Positions 1 through 9,657 are shown, counted from the stretch's first letter. The stretch: DNA of 64,000 bases from an uncultured Paraprevotella sp. (GCA_944320775.1 CALUIV010000004.1:62001-126000), one strand, 5' to 3'. The notes: generated by a model not told the origin, from the letters alone. Translations and numbers: made by a program.

Positions 1-826
1 CTGTTGTTATAGATAAGGCGACTTGCAGAGGATGCATCTGACCATTTATTTTCACGTCAGTAAACAGTACCTTAACAAGCGATTGTTTGGCCTCTTTGTC
101 TAAATAAGCATCTGGAGACGATACGAAAATCTGAAAGACCACCTGATCAACAAACGGACGATAGGGCTCCATAACATCATCAGCTAAGGGAAACGCATTG
201 TATCGGTTGCGATGAAACAATCCAAATGCCGGAAACAATCCAGAACCCAATAAAGCGCGGGCTACAGCTGCACGAAGAATAGTATATCCATAGTTCAATA
301 ACGAGTTAGGTGACTCACCGTTGCGGTTACGGTTGAACTGTCGTCCATACATTTGCTGCCAATAAATCTTGGCGGCCAATCCTTCACGGTTGTCACTGTC
401 ACCCGACAAAACATTCATATAATATGGTTTCAGGATTTTGCCGTCGCGACCTAATATGTCAAGTAACGCTGCCTGATTCCGTATCTTATACTCAATGATG
501 TCCTTCCATATCCTCTTTTTCGTAGGTAGAGATGCTTCTATCTGAAACCTGTACACTTCTTGTTGAATAGCGTTCGATTCCAAAGGCATCAGCATTGTAC
601 TAGGCATACATTGCGCATTACAGAATATTACAGCAACGTTATTGTCTGACAAGGCATTTAGTAACGGGATGGTGAAATGAACCATTTGGTTCTCCACAAT
701 TACGACACCTACATCTTCTATCGGCCTTGTGATAACCTCTTCCGTATCTTTACAGCGTATCTCCATCTGGTTGTATTTTAGTGATAACGATGCGGGTGTC
801 GTAAAAAATAAGGTTTGCTTTATCAT
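1..826 (-). CDS. cas1: CRISPR-associated integrase Cas1 (type II), 3' end cut by window edge
   Basis: Cas1 is the metal-dependent integrase that, with Cas2, inserts new spacers into the CRISPR array. The first 275 residues are in the window, close to a full type II Cas1 of about 300. The three expected metal ligands are visible: Glu148 in DNREGLAAKIYW, His205 in GLFHRNRY and an acidic residue at 217-220 in LADDVMEPYRP. The start codon overlaps the cas9 stop as ATGA (823-826), so the two are probably translationally coupled. The order cas9-cas1 predicts cas2 and the array further left, outside the window. Family assignment is sure; the C-terminus is simply not present here. Confidence 0.95.
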   Translation of the reverse strand, partial: MIKQTLFFTTPASLSLKYNQMEIRCKDTEEVITRPIEDVGVVIVENQMVHFTIPLLNALSDNNVAVIFCNAQCMPSTMLMPLESNAIQQEVYRFQIEASLPTKKRIWKDIIEYKIRNQAALLDILGRDGKILKPYYMNVLSGDSDNREGLAAKIYWQQMYGRQFNRNRNGESPNSLLNYGYTILRAAVARALLGSGLFPAFGLFHRNRYNAFPLADDVMEPYRPFVDQVVFQIFVSSPDAYLDKEAKQSLVKVLFTDVKINGQMHPLQVALSITT

Positions 827-3800
827 CGGTTTTTAAATTTAATTTTGCCTAAATCATCCATTTCAAAGTCATAGCCTTGCACTAAAGCCTTAAACTGGGT
901 GTGAAGCAAGGTTATACCAACTCTTGTAACTTCACCTTTTTTAAAGGCCCCATTTTTGTAGGTTACATCTTTTGAAGAGTGGGCATCCTGATGGAACAGC
1001 AATGAAAGTACTCCATAATTGCATCCTGCCACTATCATGGAAGACATCCCTGTTATTTTATAAAGCCGTTTACATAATTCTGCTTCGTCAAGGTCATATA
1101 TTTCTTCGGGAGTTTCATCATATAGAAAAACCATTGTCCCAATTCTGAATTTCCATTTTAACGGGTAGCCATTTTTACTTTCCGAAGGTAATATATCAAT
1201 GTTTTGTTCTGAAACTCCGCTTTTGTAGTACTCTACTGCATCCAGTTTGTTGATAAGTGCAAAGTCTCGTTTTTCCTTACCATTTTTACTTTTACCGACA
1301 TAAATTCCCATCATATAATTCGAATCGTTGGTCACATGAAAGTTACGTTTATATTCTTTGGGCGAAAGATCACGTTGCCATCCAATGTCCAAAGGACGCT
1401 TAACTTGTGGTGTATATATTCTTACTTTATGAATGGCAACACCTTTTTCTTTATTCATCCAAATACCAGCCTCAACAGCTTTTTTCAGATTCCCATACTG
1501 CTTTATAGCTACTTCCACCTTATCGCGCACTACATTGTCAACAATGTTCTTTACATTCTTTTCATCAAGTTGATCTAATGATTTGCGCACTACATATTTT
1601 ATCTCACCTTCATGTTCAATTGCCCCATAATATGTATCCTGATGCAGCGAACCGCGAGCAGTATCACCTTGCATATATTTTCCGGTAAATTTCCCATTCT
1701 TTCGCATTTTCTTTCGGGTTTGTTTACTCAGATTATCTGCGGTGTAATGACTGACGAACAACGTTTCATCCAGATGTTGCATATCCTCTGTAAATGTGTT
1801 CCATGGTTTAGGAAACTCTGCACGGCAATTATTCAATCCCCAATCCCAGCGTTCTTCATCGTGATAATATTGAGCCAGTTTGTCGTATTCAGCCTTGCCG
1901 ATACAAGCAATGGTAACCGCGTCTATGGCATGATGACAATGGTTGATACGCTGCTTTTTCTCATACTCCTCCTGAATGCCCCATATCTTTCGGAAATCTG
2001 AGGTCGCAATGCCTTTGACTATATATACATTTTTAAACACTGACTTCAAGTACAATCGCGCATATTTTGAGATAATGCTTATGTCTACACCTTGACGACG
2101 AGAGAAACCTTCTGGTACTTCAGTCATGGTAAACCTGTCGTATTTGCCTCTCCAATAATCACGTTCCAACATAAGACGATGACGTTTTTGAACCATACGG
2201 TCTTTCACCTCTTTGTCACAGATTCCCCGCGTGTTAATCTTGCGTATTTCTTTTCCCAGTTTCTCTATTGTTTCTTTCCAACTGTCTATTCGCTCCATAA
2301 TTTGTTCATGGTTGGACATCTGTGACGGAATCTGCGCCTGTTTGATTTCACGATTATAACGACTGTTACAAACAGTCAGATTCATAGTTGTAGAATCACC
2401 TCCTACACTCCGTGGAATGGTGTGCTCTATATCATATTTATTCGAATCAAAAAGATCTACAATACTTATCGTTTCTCCGGTATAAAGGCATAAATGGCTC
2501 TGCTCTTCCCATAATTCATATTTGAGAATTTCCGTCGACGAAGGCACATAGTCGTTGCCAAAATGCTCTTTGATTTTTTCTGCAAATTCCTGATGCTTTT
2601 TGTTTCGTTGGCTTTGCCACTGACGAATGGCTGCTCGTTTGTTCGCGTCGTTCAGTTCGCGTGCAAACTCTATGTGTATGGTTGTGTCTTCATCTATCTT
2701 TCCCTCTTTTAGCAAGGCATTGATAACGTGACGAAGACGGAAAAGTGAGCGCATAGCCATCGGATTCCGTAAGCTGTTGGTGCGGGGAGACCCCAATTGA
2801 TAATACCCTTCGGTGGTCCGTTGACGTACTTTAGGAAAAGTCTCTATCATTGATGGATGGTAAAGGCTCTTCAACTTGCGTTCGTCCTCTTCGTCTAGAT
2901 TGTATTTATACGCAATATATCGCTTCACATATTCTTCCTGCGTACGAATAGCCGACATGGAAGGATCGTATTCGTAAAATGCTTTCACGATATCATCCGT
3001 TTCCTCGCGCGATAACATCGGTAATAAGGCTTCCTTATCTAAATTACAAGGAACCATACTAGAAAGATTGGCCAAGAATACAGCATGTGAATAAATCATG
3101 CCATACTCTTTCATATAGGGTAGAATCTTTCTGATAGCTTTCAAGGAAAGCGATGCGTAGTCAGAAGGTAGGTGTATCTTGCAGAAAAGACTGGCATGAA
3201 CTTCGTCCATCTGTAGTTTTTCCAATGCAAACTCTTTCAGTTTGTCTTCCCTATCAAAAAAGAACAGTACGTGCCAAATATCGTTCATGATTTCATAACG
3301 ATTTTTTCCTTCTCCTTGTGTATAGACTTCACAAGCTCTTTCCAACCATTCGTCTATATGGTCTTTTACTTCGAATGCTTCTGACAATTGGGCAATAACA
3401 GGGCAGCCGCTAACCAATGTGTCCATATAATAGTTGAAACGGTAAGCACACTCTACTTTCTCCTTATAATAGCAGAAATTCTTTTTCCCACCCGAAAGTT
3501 TCTTGGCAATATCCTCAAATTTAAACTCTTTTTTGGACTTTCTTAGAAATAGAGGAATAATCTCCTGCTTCTCTTTCTCTGTAAGCATTCTTAACTCCTC
3601 ATCATTAGGACCTTGCATTTTGATATTGTTGATAAAGGCATACATGCGATATTGCTCATACAGCGGATGCGACATCGAACATCTAGGTTTAGACGGCTCA
3701 AAGACACATTTCCCCACCGTATGCTTTTGTGACTTTAAGGGACGTTGTTTAATAATAGTTTGGTGAAGTTCCTGAACTAATTCTTCGGGCAAATTTTGTT

Positions 3801-4488
3801 TCTTACAAATGGCAAGTATTTCTTTCTCACAATCATTTCGACTGGTATAATGAGTTCTAATTTTTTCTCTCCTCTGGTACAAACTGTTAAAATATTCGCC
3901 TAAATATACTGTTTCACAATCTTTCATGGATTGTGCCAATTCATCTATACCTTGTTTAACTTTTCCTTCGCTTTCTTTGGTATTCTCTTTGCGATTGCTC
4001 AAGAAACCGCGTCTTTGATTCAAGTGATATAGAGCACGACCTACGATATAACGGTTGTTAAAATTGCTAAGGTCTAATTTCTCCGTCAAACAAAGGTGGC
4101 GATAATAATAAGGATTATCTCCAACATTATCATCCGTACGTTGCCATGCCATGAACATCTCATTCATTGGATATATTTTCTGCGAACGCCATTTCTTCAA
4201 TTCTTCCGTTGATAATGGTGGACACAAATGATATTTAATAAGAATTTGAAGCAATTTGATTTTTCTAATTTTTCTGCGCCAATAGCCAACACGTTGATGT
4301 TTGTATTTGGTGCGTTCGGCGGCCTTGGATGACTCTATTCCTTTTTCTATTTTTACACCTTCTTGAAAGATATTTACACCTTTATCTATCAAGGTATATT
4401 TGTTTTCCTGTGCTTCGTCATCATATTTTACGATACTCCAGCCAATACTATTTGTACCGTTATCAACCCCTAAGATTATCTTTTCCAT
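823..4488 (-). CDS. cas9: CRISPR-associated endonuclease Cas9 (type II, probably II-C)
   Basis: RNA-guided DNA endonuclease of 1221 residues. RuvC-I carries Asp9 in LGVDNGTNSIGW. An arginine-rich bridge helix lies near residues 59-80. RuvC-II has Glu607 in IHIEFARELN. The HNH domain has Asp686 and His689 in YDIEHTIPRS with Asn703 and Asn712. RuvC-III has His853 and Asp856 in HHAIDAV. The C-terminal 300 residues would be the wedge and PAM-interacting region. All catalytic residues are intact, so the enzyme is probably active. No csn2 or cas4 is seen here and cas1 follows directly, which suggests subtype II-C, though the rest of the locus is out of view. The region is visibly AT-richer than the genes from 5 kb on, consistent with horizontal acquisition. 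Confidence 0.97.
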   Translation of the reverse strand: MEKIILGVDNGTNSIGWSIVKYDDEAQENKYTLIDKGVNIFQEGVKIEKGIESSKAAERTKYKHQRVGYWRRKIRKIKLLQILIKYHLCPPLSTEELKKWRSQKIYPMNEMFMAWQRTDDNVGDNPYYYRHLCLTEKLDLSNFNNRYIVGRALYHLNQRRGFLSNRKENTKESEGKVKQGIDELAQSMKDCETVYLGEYFNSLYQRREKIRTHYTSRNDCEKEILAICKKQNLPEELVQELHQTIIKQRPLKSQKHTVGKCVFEPSKPRCSMSHPLYEQYRMYAFINNIKMQGPNDEELRMLTEKEKQEIIPLFLRKSKKEFKFEDIAKKLSGGKKNFCYYKEKVECAYRFNYYMDTLVSGCPVIAQLSEAFEVKDHIDEWLERACEVYTQGEGKNRYEIMNDIWHVLFFFDREDKLKEFALEKLQMDEVHASLFCKIHLPSDYASLSLKAIRKILPYMKEYGMIYSHAVFLANLSSMVPCNLDKEALLPMLSREETDDIVKAFYEYDPSMSAIRTQEEYVKRYIAYKYNLDEEDERKLKSLYHPSMIETFPKVRQRTTEGYYQLGSPRTNSLRNPMAMRSLFRLRHVINALLKEGKIDEDTTIHIEFARELNDANKRAAIRQWQSQRNKKHQEFAEKIKEHFGNDYVPSSTEILKYELWEEQSHLCLYTGETISIVDLFDSNKYDIEHTIPRSVGGDSTTMNLTVCNSRYNREIKQAQIPSQMSNHEQIMERIDSWKETIEKLGKEIRKINTRGICDKEVKDRMVQKRHRLMLERDYWRGKYDRFTMTEVPEGFSRRQGVDISIISKYARLYLKSVFKNVYIVKGIATSDFRKIWGIQEEYEKKQRINHCHHAIDAVTIACIGKAEYDKLAQYYHDEERWDWGLNNCRAEFPKPWNTFTEDMQHLDETLFVSHYTADNLSKQTRKKMRKNGKFTGKYMQGDTARGSLHQDTYYGAIEHEGEIKYVVRKSLDQLDEKNVKNIVDNVVRDKVEVAIKQYGNLKKAVEAGIWMNKEKGVAIHKVRIYTPQVKRPLDIGWQRDLSPKEYKRNFHVTNDSNYMMGIYVGKSKNGKEKRDFALINKLDAVEYYKSGVSEQNIDILPSESKNGYPLKWKFRIGTMVFLYDETPEEIYDLDEAELCKRLYKITGMSSMIVAGCNYGVLSLLFHQDAHSSKDVTYKNGAFKKGEVTRVGITLLHTQFKALVQGYDFEMDDLGKIKFKNR

Positions 4489-4529
4489 GATTATTATGTT
4501 TAAGATTCAATAACTATTTATACGATTAC

Positions 4530-4560
4530 TTGCGAATTTAAGAAAAAATATTTATCTTTG
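4530..4560 (+). promoter_or_regulatory. Bacteroidetes-type promoter of the tracrRNA
   Basis: A TTG at 4530-4532 and TATCTTTG at 4553-4560 are 20 bp apart, matching the Bacteroidetes -33/-7 pattern (TTTG, 19-21 bp, TAnnTTTG). It points away from cas9 and would start a transcript near 4564, just before the anti-repeat of the tracrRNA. Confidence 0.75.
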
Positions 4561-4563
4561 CAA

Positions 4564-4647
4564 CATAAGATTTTCTACATCTTATCACAATAAGGCCTTC
4601 GGGCCGAAGGGTAAAACCTATACTCCCGCTTCGGTGGGAGTTTTTTT
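4564..4647 (+). ncRNA. tracrRNA of the type II CRISPR-Cas system
   Basis: A short RNA of about 84 nt lies divergently upstream of cas9. In order it has a presumed anti-repeat (about 4566-4590), the sequence AATAAGGC (4589-4596), identical to the start of the nexus region of the well-known S. pyogenes tracrRNA, a GC hairpin (GGCC-TTCG-GGCC at 4594-4605, or alternatively CCTTCG/CGAAGG at 4596-4610), and a terminal hairpin (ACTCCCGC...GTGGGAGT, 4622-4641) followed by seven T. Promoter, anti-repeat, nexus and terminator all fit. No matching repeat exists in the window, so the anti-repeat is inferred; it predicts that the array repeat contains ATTGTGATAAGATGTAGAAA or a near match. Confidence 0.85.
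4622..4647 (+). terminator. Rho-independent terminator of the tracrRNA
   Basis: An 8-bp stem (one G-U pair) closed by TTCG is followed by TTTTTTT. It forms the 3' end of the tracrRNA. Confidence 0.85.
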
Positions 4648-4744
4648 ATGTTCATAAGCAAAGCATCATTTACTACAAATTTTGTAATTTATCGGGCACA
4701 AATGCACGAATACAGATTCATTTTGATACCTCAGTTTCCTGTAA

Positions 4745-4861
4745 CACTATCCGGAACTGAAAGAAGAACTCCCGCTCAGAGAAATCGCATCGTTCATCGG
4801 CGTCACTCCGGAGACGGTCAGTAAAATCCGGAAAAGAATCTCGTTCGGACAAAAATCTTGA
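4745..4861 (+). pseudogene. C-terminal remnant of a Crp/Fnr-family regulator
   Basis: An open stretch of 38 codons between a TAA (4742-4744) and a TGA (4859-4861) encodes YPELKEELPLREIASFIG followed by VTPETVSKIRKRI. This is the helix-turn-helix at the very end of Crp/Fnr-type regulators of Bacteroidetes. The cyclic-nucleotide-binding domain and the usual start are missing; upstream sequence shows no recognisable continuation and leads straight to the tracrRNA terminator. It is a truncated gene, probably cut when the CRISPR-Cas block arrived or by a later deletion. Confidence 0.8.
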
Positions 4862-4923
4862 ACTGATTCAAGAAATATCTCTTTTTTGCGTATTACCTTT
4901 GCCTCAAAAACAAAAAACAGGAT

Positions 4924-6735
4924 ATGAATACGCAAACTACATGGTCACCGGAAAGCTTTTATCAGAAACGGATTGCCGATATTAGAAAAGATAAAATCCA
5001 ACTCAACCGAAAAAGTAAAATATGTTTTTATGGCAAACTGATTACTTTTGCCGCTGCAATATTTTCGGTTTATTGGGGCATACAAAGTGACAAACAATGC
5101 TTTATTGTACTGGGCGTCATCGTATTGCTCATTTATATCTGTTTGCTGATTATAGACAGCAGATGGCAGGACCAGTTGGAACAGCTCACCCGCGAGGAGC
5201 ATATCTGCGAAAACGAAACGGCAGCCATGCATGGTGATTTTTCGGCCTTTGGTAACGGAAGGGAATATCTCGATGCAAAACACCCTTATGCTTTTGATCT
5301 GGATTTATTCGGACCGGATTCTCTTTATCAGCGACTCAACCGCTGCGTAACCCGTAAAGGAGCCGACCGTCTGGCAGAAAAATTCTGCCGGTTAAAAACG
5401 GACGCAACGGAAATCACCGACAGCCAGAAAGCAATAGAAGAACTAAAAGGATTACCGGAATGGCGCATCCGTTTCCAGGCCCGGCCGTTTATCGAATGCC
5501 ATCTGGAACAATTGGCTCAGGCGGTTCAGGTCGCTCCTCATGCAAGCCGGTTCAGCCGTTCGATATGGCCTTATGTTTTGGTTTCGGCAACCCTCGTCAG
5601 TCTCCTTTCAGCCATTGCAAACCTTTGTTCCTGGATTTATTTCGACATGCTGTTTGCCTTTCAGTTACTTTTAGTTTTTCTGCAAAGCAAAAAAGCCATC
5701 CATTCCGGAATCCAGGCCGAGCAGCTGTATCAGGAGTTTAAGGGTTACCAGAATCTGATGGAACAGATCCAAAAACAACCGTTTAAATCTGCACGACTGC
5801 AAAGGCTCCATAAAGAACTTTTCACTTCGACAACCAGTTGTTCCAAATCGTTCCGAGAACTTTCGCGCATCCTCAATCTGATGGACCAGCGGAGTTCGGG
5901 CCTGATTTATATTCTGTTCAACGGTCTGTTTCTCTACGATATTCTGCTCATGCGCCGTTTCACGAACTGGTGTCGGCAATACCTGCCACACGTCCACGAC
6001 TGGTTAGAGACACTCGGAGAAATAGATGCCTTGACGAGCCTGGCCACCTACGCATTCAACCATCCGGAAAATACCTACGCCATCCTGCTCCCGGACAATT
6101 CTGAAACGGTTTTCCGTGCCACTGCCCTCTACCACCCTTTTTTGTCGGCAGAGCAAGCAGTTCCGAACGATTTCGAACTTTCCCGAAAGAATATTGCATT
6201 AGTCACCGGAGCGAATATGGCCGGAAAAAGTACCTTTCTCCGTACGGTCGGTGTCAACTACGTCCTGGCGCATACGGGAGCACCTGTCTGTGCCCGATCG
6301 TTTCAAATGGCAGTCGTCTCTCTTTTCTCCAGTATGCGTACCACAGACAACCTCTCGGCTGATGTTTCGTATTTCCATGCCGAACTGATTCGTCTGAAAC
6401 AACTGCTGCTCCACATACAGAATCATCCCTATACACTGGTTATCCTCGATGAAATTCTGAAAGGCACCAATTCGCAGGACAAGCTGAAGGGGTCACGACT
6501 CTTTCTCGAAGAACTGGCCCGCTATCCGGTTTCTGCCCTTGTAGCCACACACGATCTGGAACTGGCCGCCCTGGAAAAAAAGAATCCGCAACAATACCGG
6601 AACTATTGCTTCGAAATCGAGTTGTCCGACGAAATCCAATATTCTTACCGCATACAACAGGGAGTGGCTAAGAATCTGAATGCATCATATCTGCTCCAAA
6701 AGGTTTTGGAAGAGGTAAACGGGAAGGATAAGTAA
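4924..6735 (+). CDS. Membrane-anchored MutS-family ATPase
   Basis: A 603-residue protein with a MutS ATPase domain at the C-terminus: Walker A GANMAGKST at 429-437 and Walker B LVILDEILKGTNS about 70-80 residues later. Two hydrophobic segments near residues 32-71 and more around 217-255 replace the mismatch-recognition and connector domains of true MutS. This architecture is a known Bacteroidetes group annotated as MutS-related; its role is not established and it should not be assumed to repair mismatches. A TAnnTTTG box (TACCTTTG, 4894-4901) lies 23 bp before the ATG. It stands alone, convergent with ald. Confidence 0.85.
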   Translation: MNTQTTWSPESFYQKRIADIRKDKIQLNRKSKICFYGKLITFAAAIFSVYWGIQSDKQCFIVLGVIVLLIYICLLIIDSRWQDQLEQLTREEHICENETAAMHGDFSAFGNGREYLDAKHPYAFDLDLFGPDSLYQRLNRCVTRKGADRLAEKFCRLKTDATEITDSQKAIEELKGLPEWRIRFQARPFIECHLEQLAQAVQVAPHASRFSRSIWPYVLVSATLVSLLSAIANLCSWIYFDMLFAFQLLLVFLQSKKAIHSGIQAEQLYQEFKGYQNLMEQIQKQPFKSARLQRLHKELFTSTTSCSKSFRELSRILNLMDQRSSGLIYILFNGLFLYDILLMRRFTNWCRQYLPHVHDWLETLGEIDALTSLATYAFNHPENTYAILLPDNSETVFRATALYHPFLSAEQAVPNDFELSRKNIALVTGANMAGKSTFLRTVGVNYVLAHTGAPVCARSFQMAVVSLFSSMRTTDNLSADVSYFHAELIRLKQLLLHIQNHPYTLVILDEILKGTNSQDKLKGSRLFLEELARYPVSALVATHDLELAALEKKNPQQYRNYCFEIELSDEIQYSYRIQQGVAKNLNASYLLQKVLEEVNGKDK

Positions 6736-6811
6736 TTCCCATAACAACACAGAACAAGGACAAACTTTCAAAAAAGACAAAATTTAATCATTTCAAAATA
6801 AGAATACTATA

Positions 6812-6855
6812 AGAGTCGCATCCCTCCAATTCACTTGGAGCAATGATGCGACTCT
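6812..6855. terminator. Bidirectional hairpin between mutS-like gene and ald
   Basis: A 10-bp outer stem (AGAGTCGCAT/ATGCGACTCT) encloses a second stem (CTCCAA/TTGGAG, 6824-6840). It sits between two convergent genes and is likely shared. Confidence 0.6.
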
Positions 6856-6975
6856 ATCTTTTGTCTATTAAAATTCAGAAAGAAAATCTTAATTTATATT
6901 GGATGTGAACAGATTCTCCCTTATGCTCATTCTCAGAATTGATACAGTTTCAAATTAAAAGGAAATCCCCTCAGT

Positions 6976-8082
6976 TCACCAATCAACCGGTTCATAAGGC
7001 AGCCCGAAAACATCAGCCACCGCCTTATAGACCACTTTGCCCTGAACCATATTCACACCACGCGCCAAAGCAGCATTGTCCCGACAAGCCTTCTGCCAGC
7101 CTTTGTCTGCCAAAGCTAACACATAAGGCAATGTGGCATTCGTCAGGGCCACGGTCGAGGTATATGGAACGGCGCCGGGTATATTAGCCACGGCATAATG
7201 AACAATGCCATCTACAACATAGACGGGATTTTCGTGGGTTGTCGGATGGGAAGTTTCGAAACAGCCACCCTGGTCAATGGCGACATCGACAAGTACGGTT
7301 CCGGCTTGCATCAGTCCCAACATATCCCGGGTAATCAGGCGGGGCGTCTTGTCGCCGGGAATCAACACGGAACCAATCACCAAGTCGACCGAGGGCAGTT
7401 CCTGTCGGATATGCTGTTCTGAAGAATAGAGCGTCCGTACGTTTTTCGGCAACACATCGTCCAAATAACGCAGGCGGGACAGATTCACATCGGCAATAGT
7501 CACTTCTGCTCCCATACCGGCAGCGACCTTAGCAGCATTATAGCCAACAATGCCGCCACCTAAAATCAGGACCCGTGCCGGTGATACTCCCGGCACGCCA
7601 CCGAGCAGCTTGCCTTTTCCACCCTGTGGTTTCTCTAAGAAACGGGCTCCTTCCTGAACCGACATACGTCCGGCCACTTCGCTCATGGGAATCAGCAACG
7701 GCAACGAACGGTCGGCCAGTTCGACCGTTTCGTAGGCTATGCAGATACCTCCCTGCCTGATCATGGCTTCTGTCAATTCCCGGTCGGCAGCAAAATGAAA
7801 ATAAGTGAATACCACCTGACCTTCACGGATTAACCGATACTCGTCCGAAATGGGTTCCTTCACCTTGACAATCATCTCGGCCGCGGCATAAACTTCCTGT
7901 GCCGACGGCAAAATGCACGCACCGGCTGCCACATATGCCTCATCGGAAAAACCGCTATGGACACCGGCTCCGGTCTGTACATATACAGAATGCCCGTGTT
8001 TCACTACTTCGGCCACCCCTGAGGGCGTCATGCCGACCCGATTCTCATTATTCTTAATTTCTTTAGGCACACCAAGAATCAT
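6976..8082 (-). CDS. ald: Alanine dehydrogenase
   Basis: NAD-dependent oxidative deamination of L-alanine to pyruvate and ammonia. The 368 residues match the family length. The N-terminus MILGVPKEIKNNENRVG is characteristic; Lys75 (KVKEP) and His96 (TYFHFAAD) match the catalytic pair known for B. subtilis Ald. A Rossmann fingerprint GGGIVGYNAAKVAAG lies near residues 173-187. The gene is convergent with the MutS-like gene and lies 144 bp downstream of the kinase at 8227 on the same strand; the gap suggests separate expression. Confidence 0.95.
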   Translation of the reverse strand: MILGVPKEIKNNENRVGMTPSGVAEVVKHGHSVYVQTGAGVHSGFSDEAYVAAGACILPSAQEVYAAAEMIVKVKEPISDEYRLIREGQVVFTYFHFAADRELTEAMIRQGGICIAYETVELADRSLPLLIPMSEVAGRMSVQEGARFLEKPQGGKGKLLGGVPGVSPARVLILGGGIVGYNAAKVAAGMGAEVTIADVNLSRLRYLDDVLPKNVRTLYSSEQHIRQELPSVDLVIGSVLIPGDKTPRLITRDMLGLMQAGTVLVDVAIDQGGCFETSHPTTHENPVYVVDGIVHYAVANIPGAVPYTSTVALTNATLPYVLALADKGWQKACRDNAALARGVNMVQGKVVYKAVADVFGLPYEPVDW

Positions 8083-8226
8083 AACTCAAAATCATTAAAG
8101 GTTAAACAACGGACAAGATAATGCATTTTGTCGAAATGCGGCGTATGTTTCCGAATCTTTTTTCATTTATTATCAACGAATACCCCAAGGGGTGAAGAAA
8201 AACGAACAACCATCTGACTTCCACCT

Positions 8227-9657
8227 TTAATGAGTATTGCCTTTATAAGGAAAAAGTAAAGTAAACGTACTTCCTGCTCCCTGTTGGGAACTGACCTCGA
8301 TAGTGCCCTGATGCAATAACATAATCTGGCGGGATAAAGCCAGACCGATTCCGGAACCGCCCGGCTTGGTCGTAAAGAAAGGAACAAAAATCCGTTCGAG
8401 TGCTTCGGGAGCGATTCCACATCCGTTATCCGACACACGAAGAAAAATACGGTCGGTCGACGATAAGCCGGCCGTAAGCACGATACGGGTAGCTTCGTGC
8501 TCGCGCGCATTGGTAATCAAATTGATCAGCACCTGTTCTATCTGGCCTTTATCGGCATAAACTGCAAGCGGGACAACCGGAGCAACCAACCGTATGTCGT
8601 CTTTATCCGTTTGCATCAGACGAACCAGATCTTCCAAAAAAGCAGTTACATGCAAAGGTTCCAATACAGGTTGTGGCAAATGAGACACCTTCCGGTAGCT
8701 GTCGACAAAATGAGTCAGGGATTGGCCCCTGCGGACAATCGTAGCCAACATACGCCGCATATCTTCCTTATCCTGTTCGTCCCCTTCCAGTTGTTCCATC
8801 TGGCGGGTCAGGAGTTCGGACAAGGAAATAATCGGTGTCATGGAATTCATGATTTCATGAGTCAGTACCCGAATCAGCTTCTGCCAGGCCAAGGTTTCCT
8901 GACTGTCCAATGCGGCATGGATGTTCTTCAGGCTGGCTATAATCTGACAACGTCCCTGCAAAATAAATTCCGTACAGGTCAGAGCTAACTGAAACTGTTC
9001 CTCACAATAACGGGCCGGAAGTATATGAAGCGAACCGACCTGAATATGGCGTAACAAATCGGGCAGACCGGCATAAAAAGCGCGCAGGTCGTCAATCGTC
9101 TTTGGCGATTTCAGTACCCAGGTATCTTCCCTCTGCACGTCCACGGCCGTAGCCAGCAGACGACAAGCCGTATCGTTCATCCAAAAGATTGTCCCGTCTG
9201 AATCGTAAACGACAAGTGCCGTGTCCAGATGATTGCCTAAAGCCTGAAAATAATGCAAGCGGCCTTCTAACTGCTGCAAGTGCATGCGATAATGTGCCAG
9301 CGCTTCATTGGTTCGTTCCAAAAGTCCTACAGGCAACTGCCCCTCACGGTCTGGCGCATTGCAAAAATGAACATCGGTAAATTCGGCATGGCGTATGGCC
9401 CAAACAAAACGTTCCATAATGCGGTCCGTACGCTGCATATACTTATAAATAGCCCAAGTCACACCCAATATGGCCACAACAGCCAGACACATACTGATAT
9501 AAAAACCATGAACAGCCAGCCACGCTGCTGCCAAACAAGCCAGTAACAACAGAATGGACAGTAATAAAGGCGTACGCAACCAGTCTTTATTCCAAACGTT
9601 CTTTTTACTTCGATGAATTTCCTGATGGTATTTTCTTTTTCTATTGTTCATATCCAT
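8227..9657 (-). CDS. Sensor histidine kinase (NtrB/NtrY-like)
   Basis: Membrane sensor of 476 residues. Two adjacent transmembrane helices fill residues 28-73, followed by a PAS-like segment (about 140-245), the dimerisation box with phospho-acceptor His267 in LTHEIMNSMTP, and an ATPase domain with N-box NLITNAREHE and G-boxes DNGCGIAP and GGSGIGLALSR. The linker RFVWAIRHAEFTDVHF and the H-box resemble kinases that pair with NtrC-type regulators. Its expected partner, directly upstream at 9698-9763, is reduced to a 21-codon stub, so this kinase may be orphaned or may signal to the regulator at 15344. A second, shorter kinase of the same family lies at 14511. Confidence 0.9.
   Translation of the reverse strand: MDMNNRKRKYHQEIHRSKKNVWNKDWLRTPLLLSILLLLACLAAAWLAVHGFYISMCLAVVAILGVTWAIYKYMQRTDRIMERFVWAIRHAEFTDVHFCNAPDREGQLPVGLLERTNEALAHYRMHLQQLEGRLHYFQALGNHLDTALVVYDSDGTIFWMNDTACRLLATAVDVQREDTWVLKSPKTIDDLRAFYAGLPDLLRHIQVGSLHILPARYCEEQFQLALTCTEFILQGRCQIIASLKNIHAALDSQETLAWQKLIRVLTHEIMNSMTPIISLSELLTRQMEQLEGDEQDKEDMRRMLATIVRRGQSLTHFVDSYRKVSHLPQPVLEPLHVTAFLEDLVRLMQTDKDDIRLVAPVVPLAVYADKGQIEQVLINLITNAREHEATRIVLTAGLSSTDRIFLRVSDNGCGIAPEALERIFVPFFTTKPGGSGIGLALSRQIMLLHQGTIEVSSQQGAGSTFTLLFPYKGNTH

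Noticed and set aside
4747-4935. 62-codon minus-strand open frame
   Set aside because: It is antisense to the Crp/Fnr remnant, whose protein sequence is recognisable.
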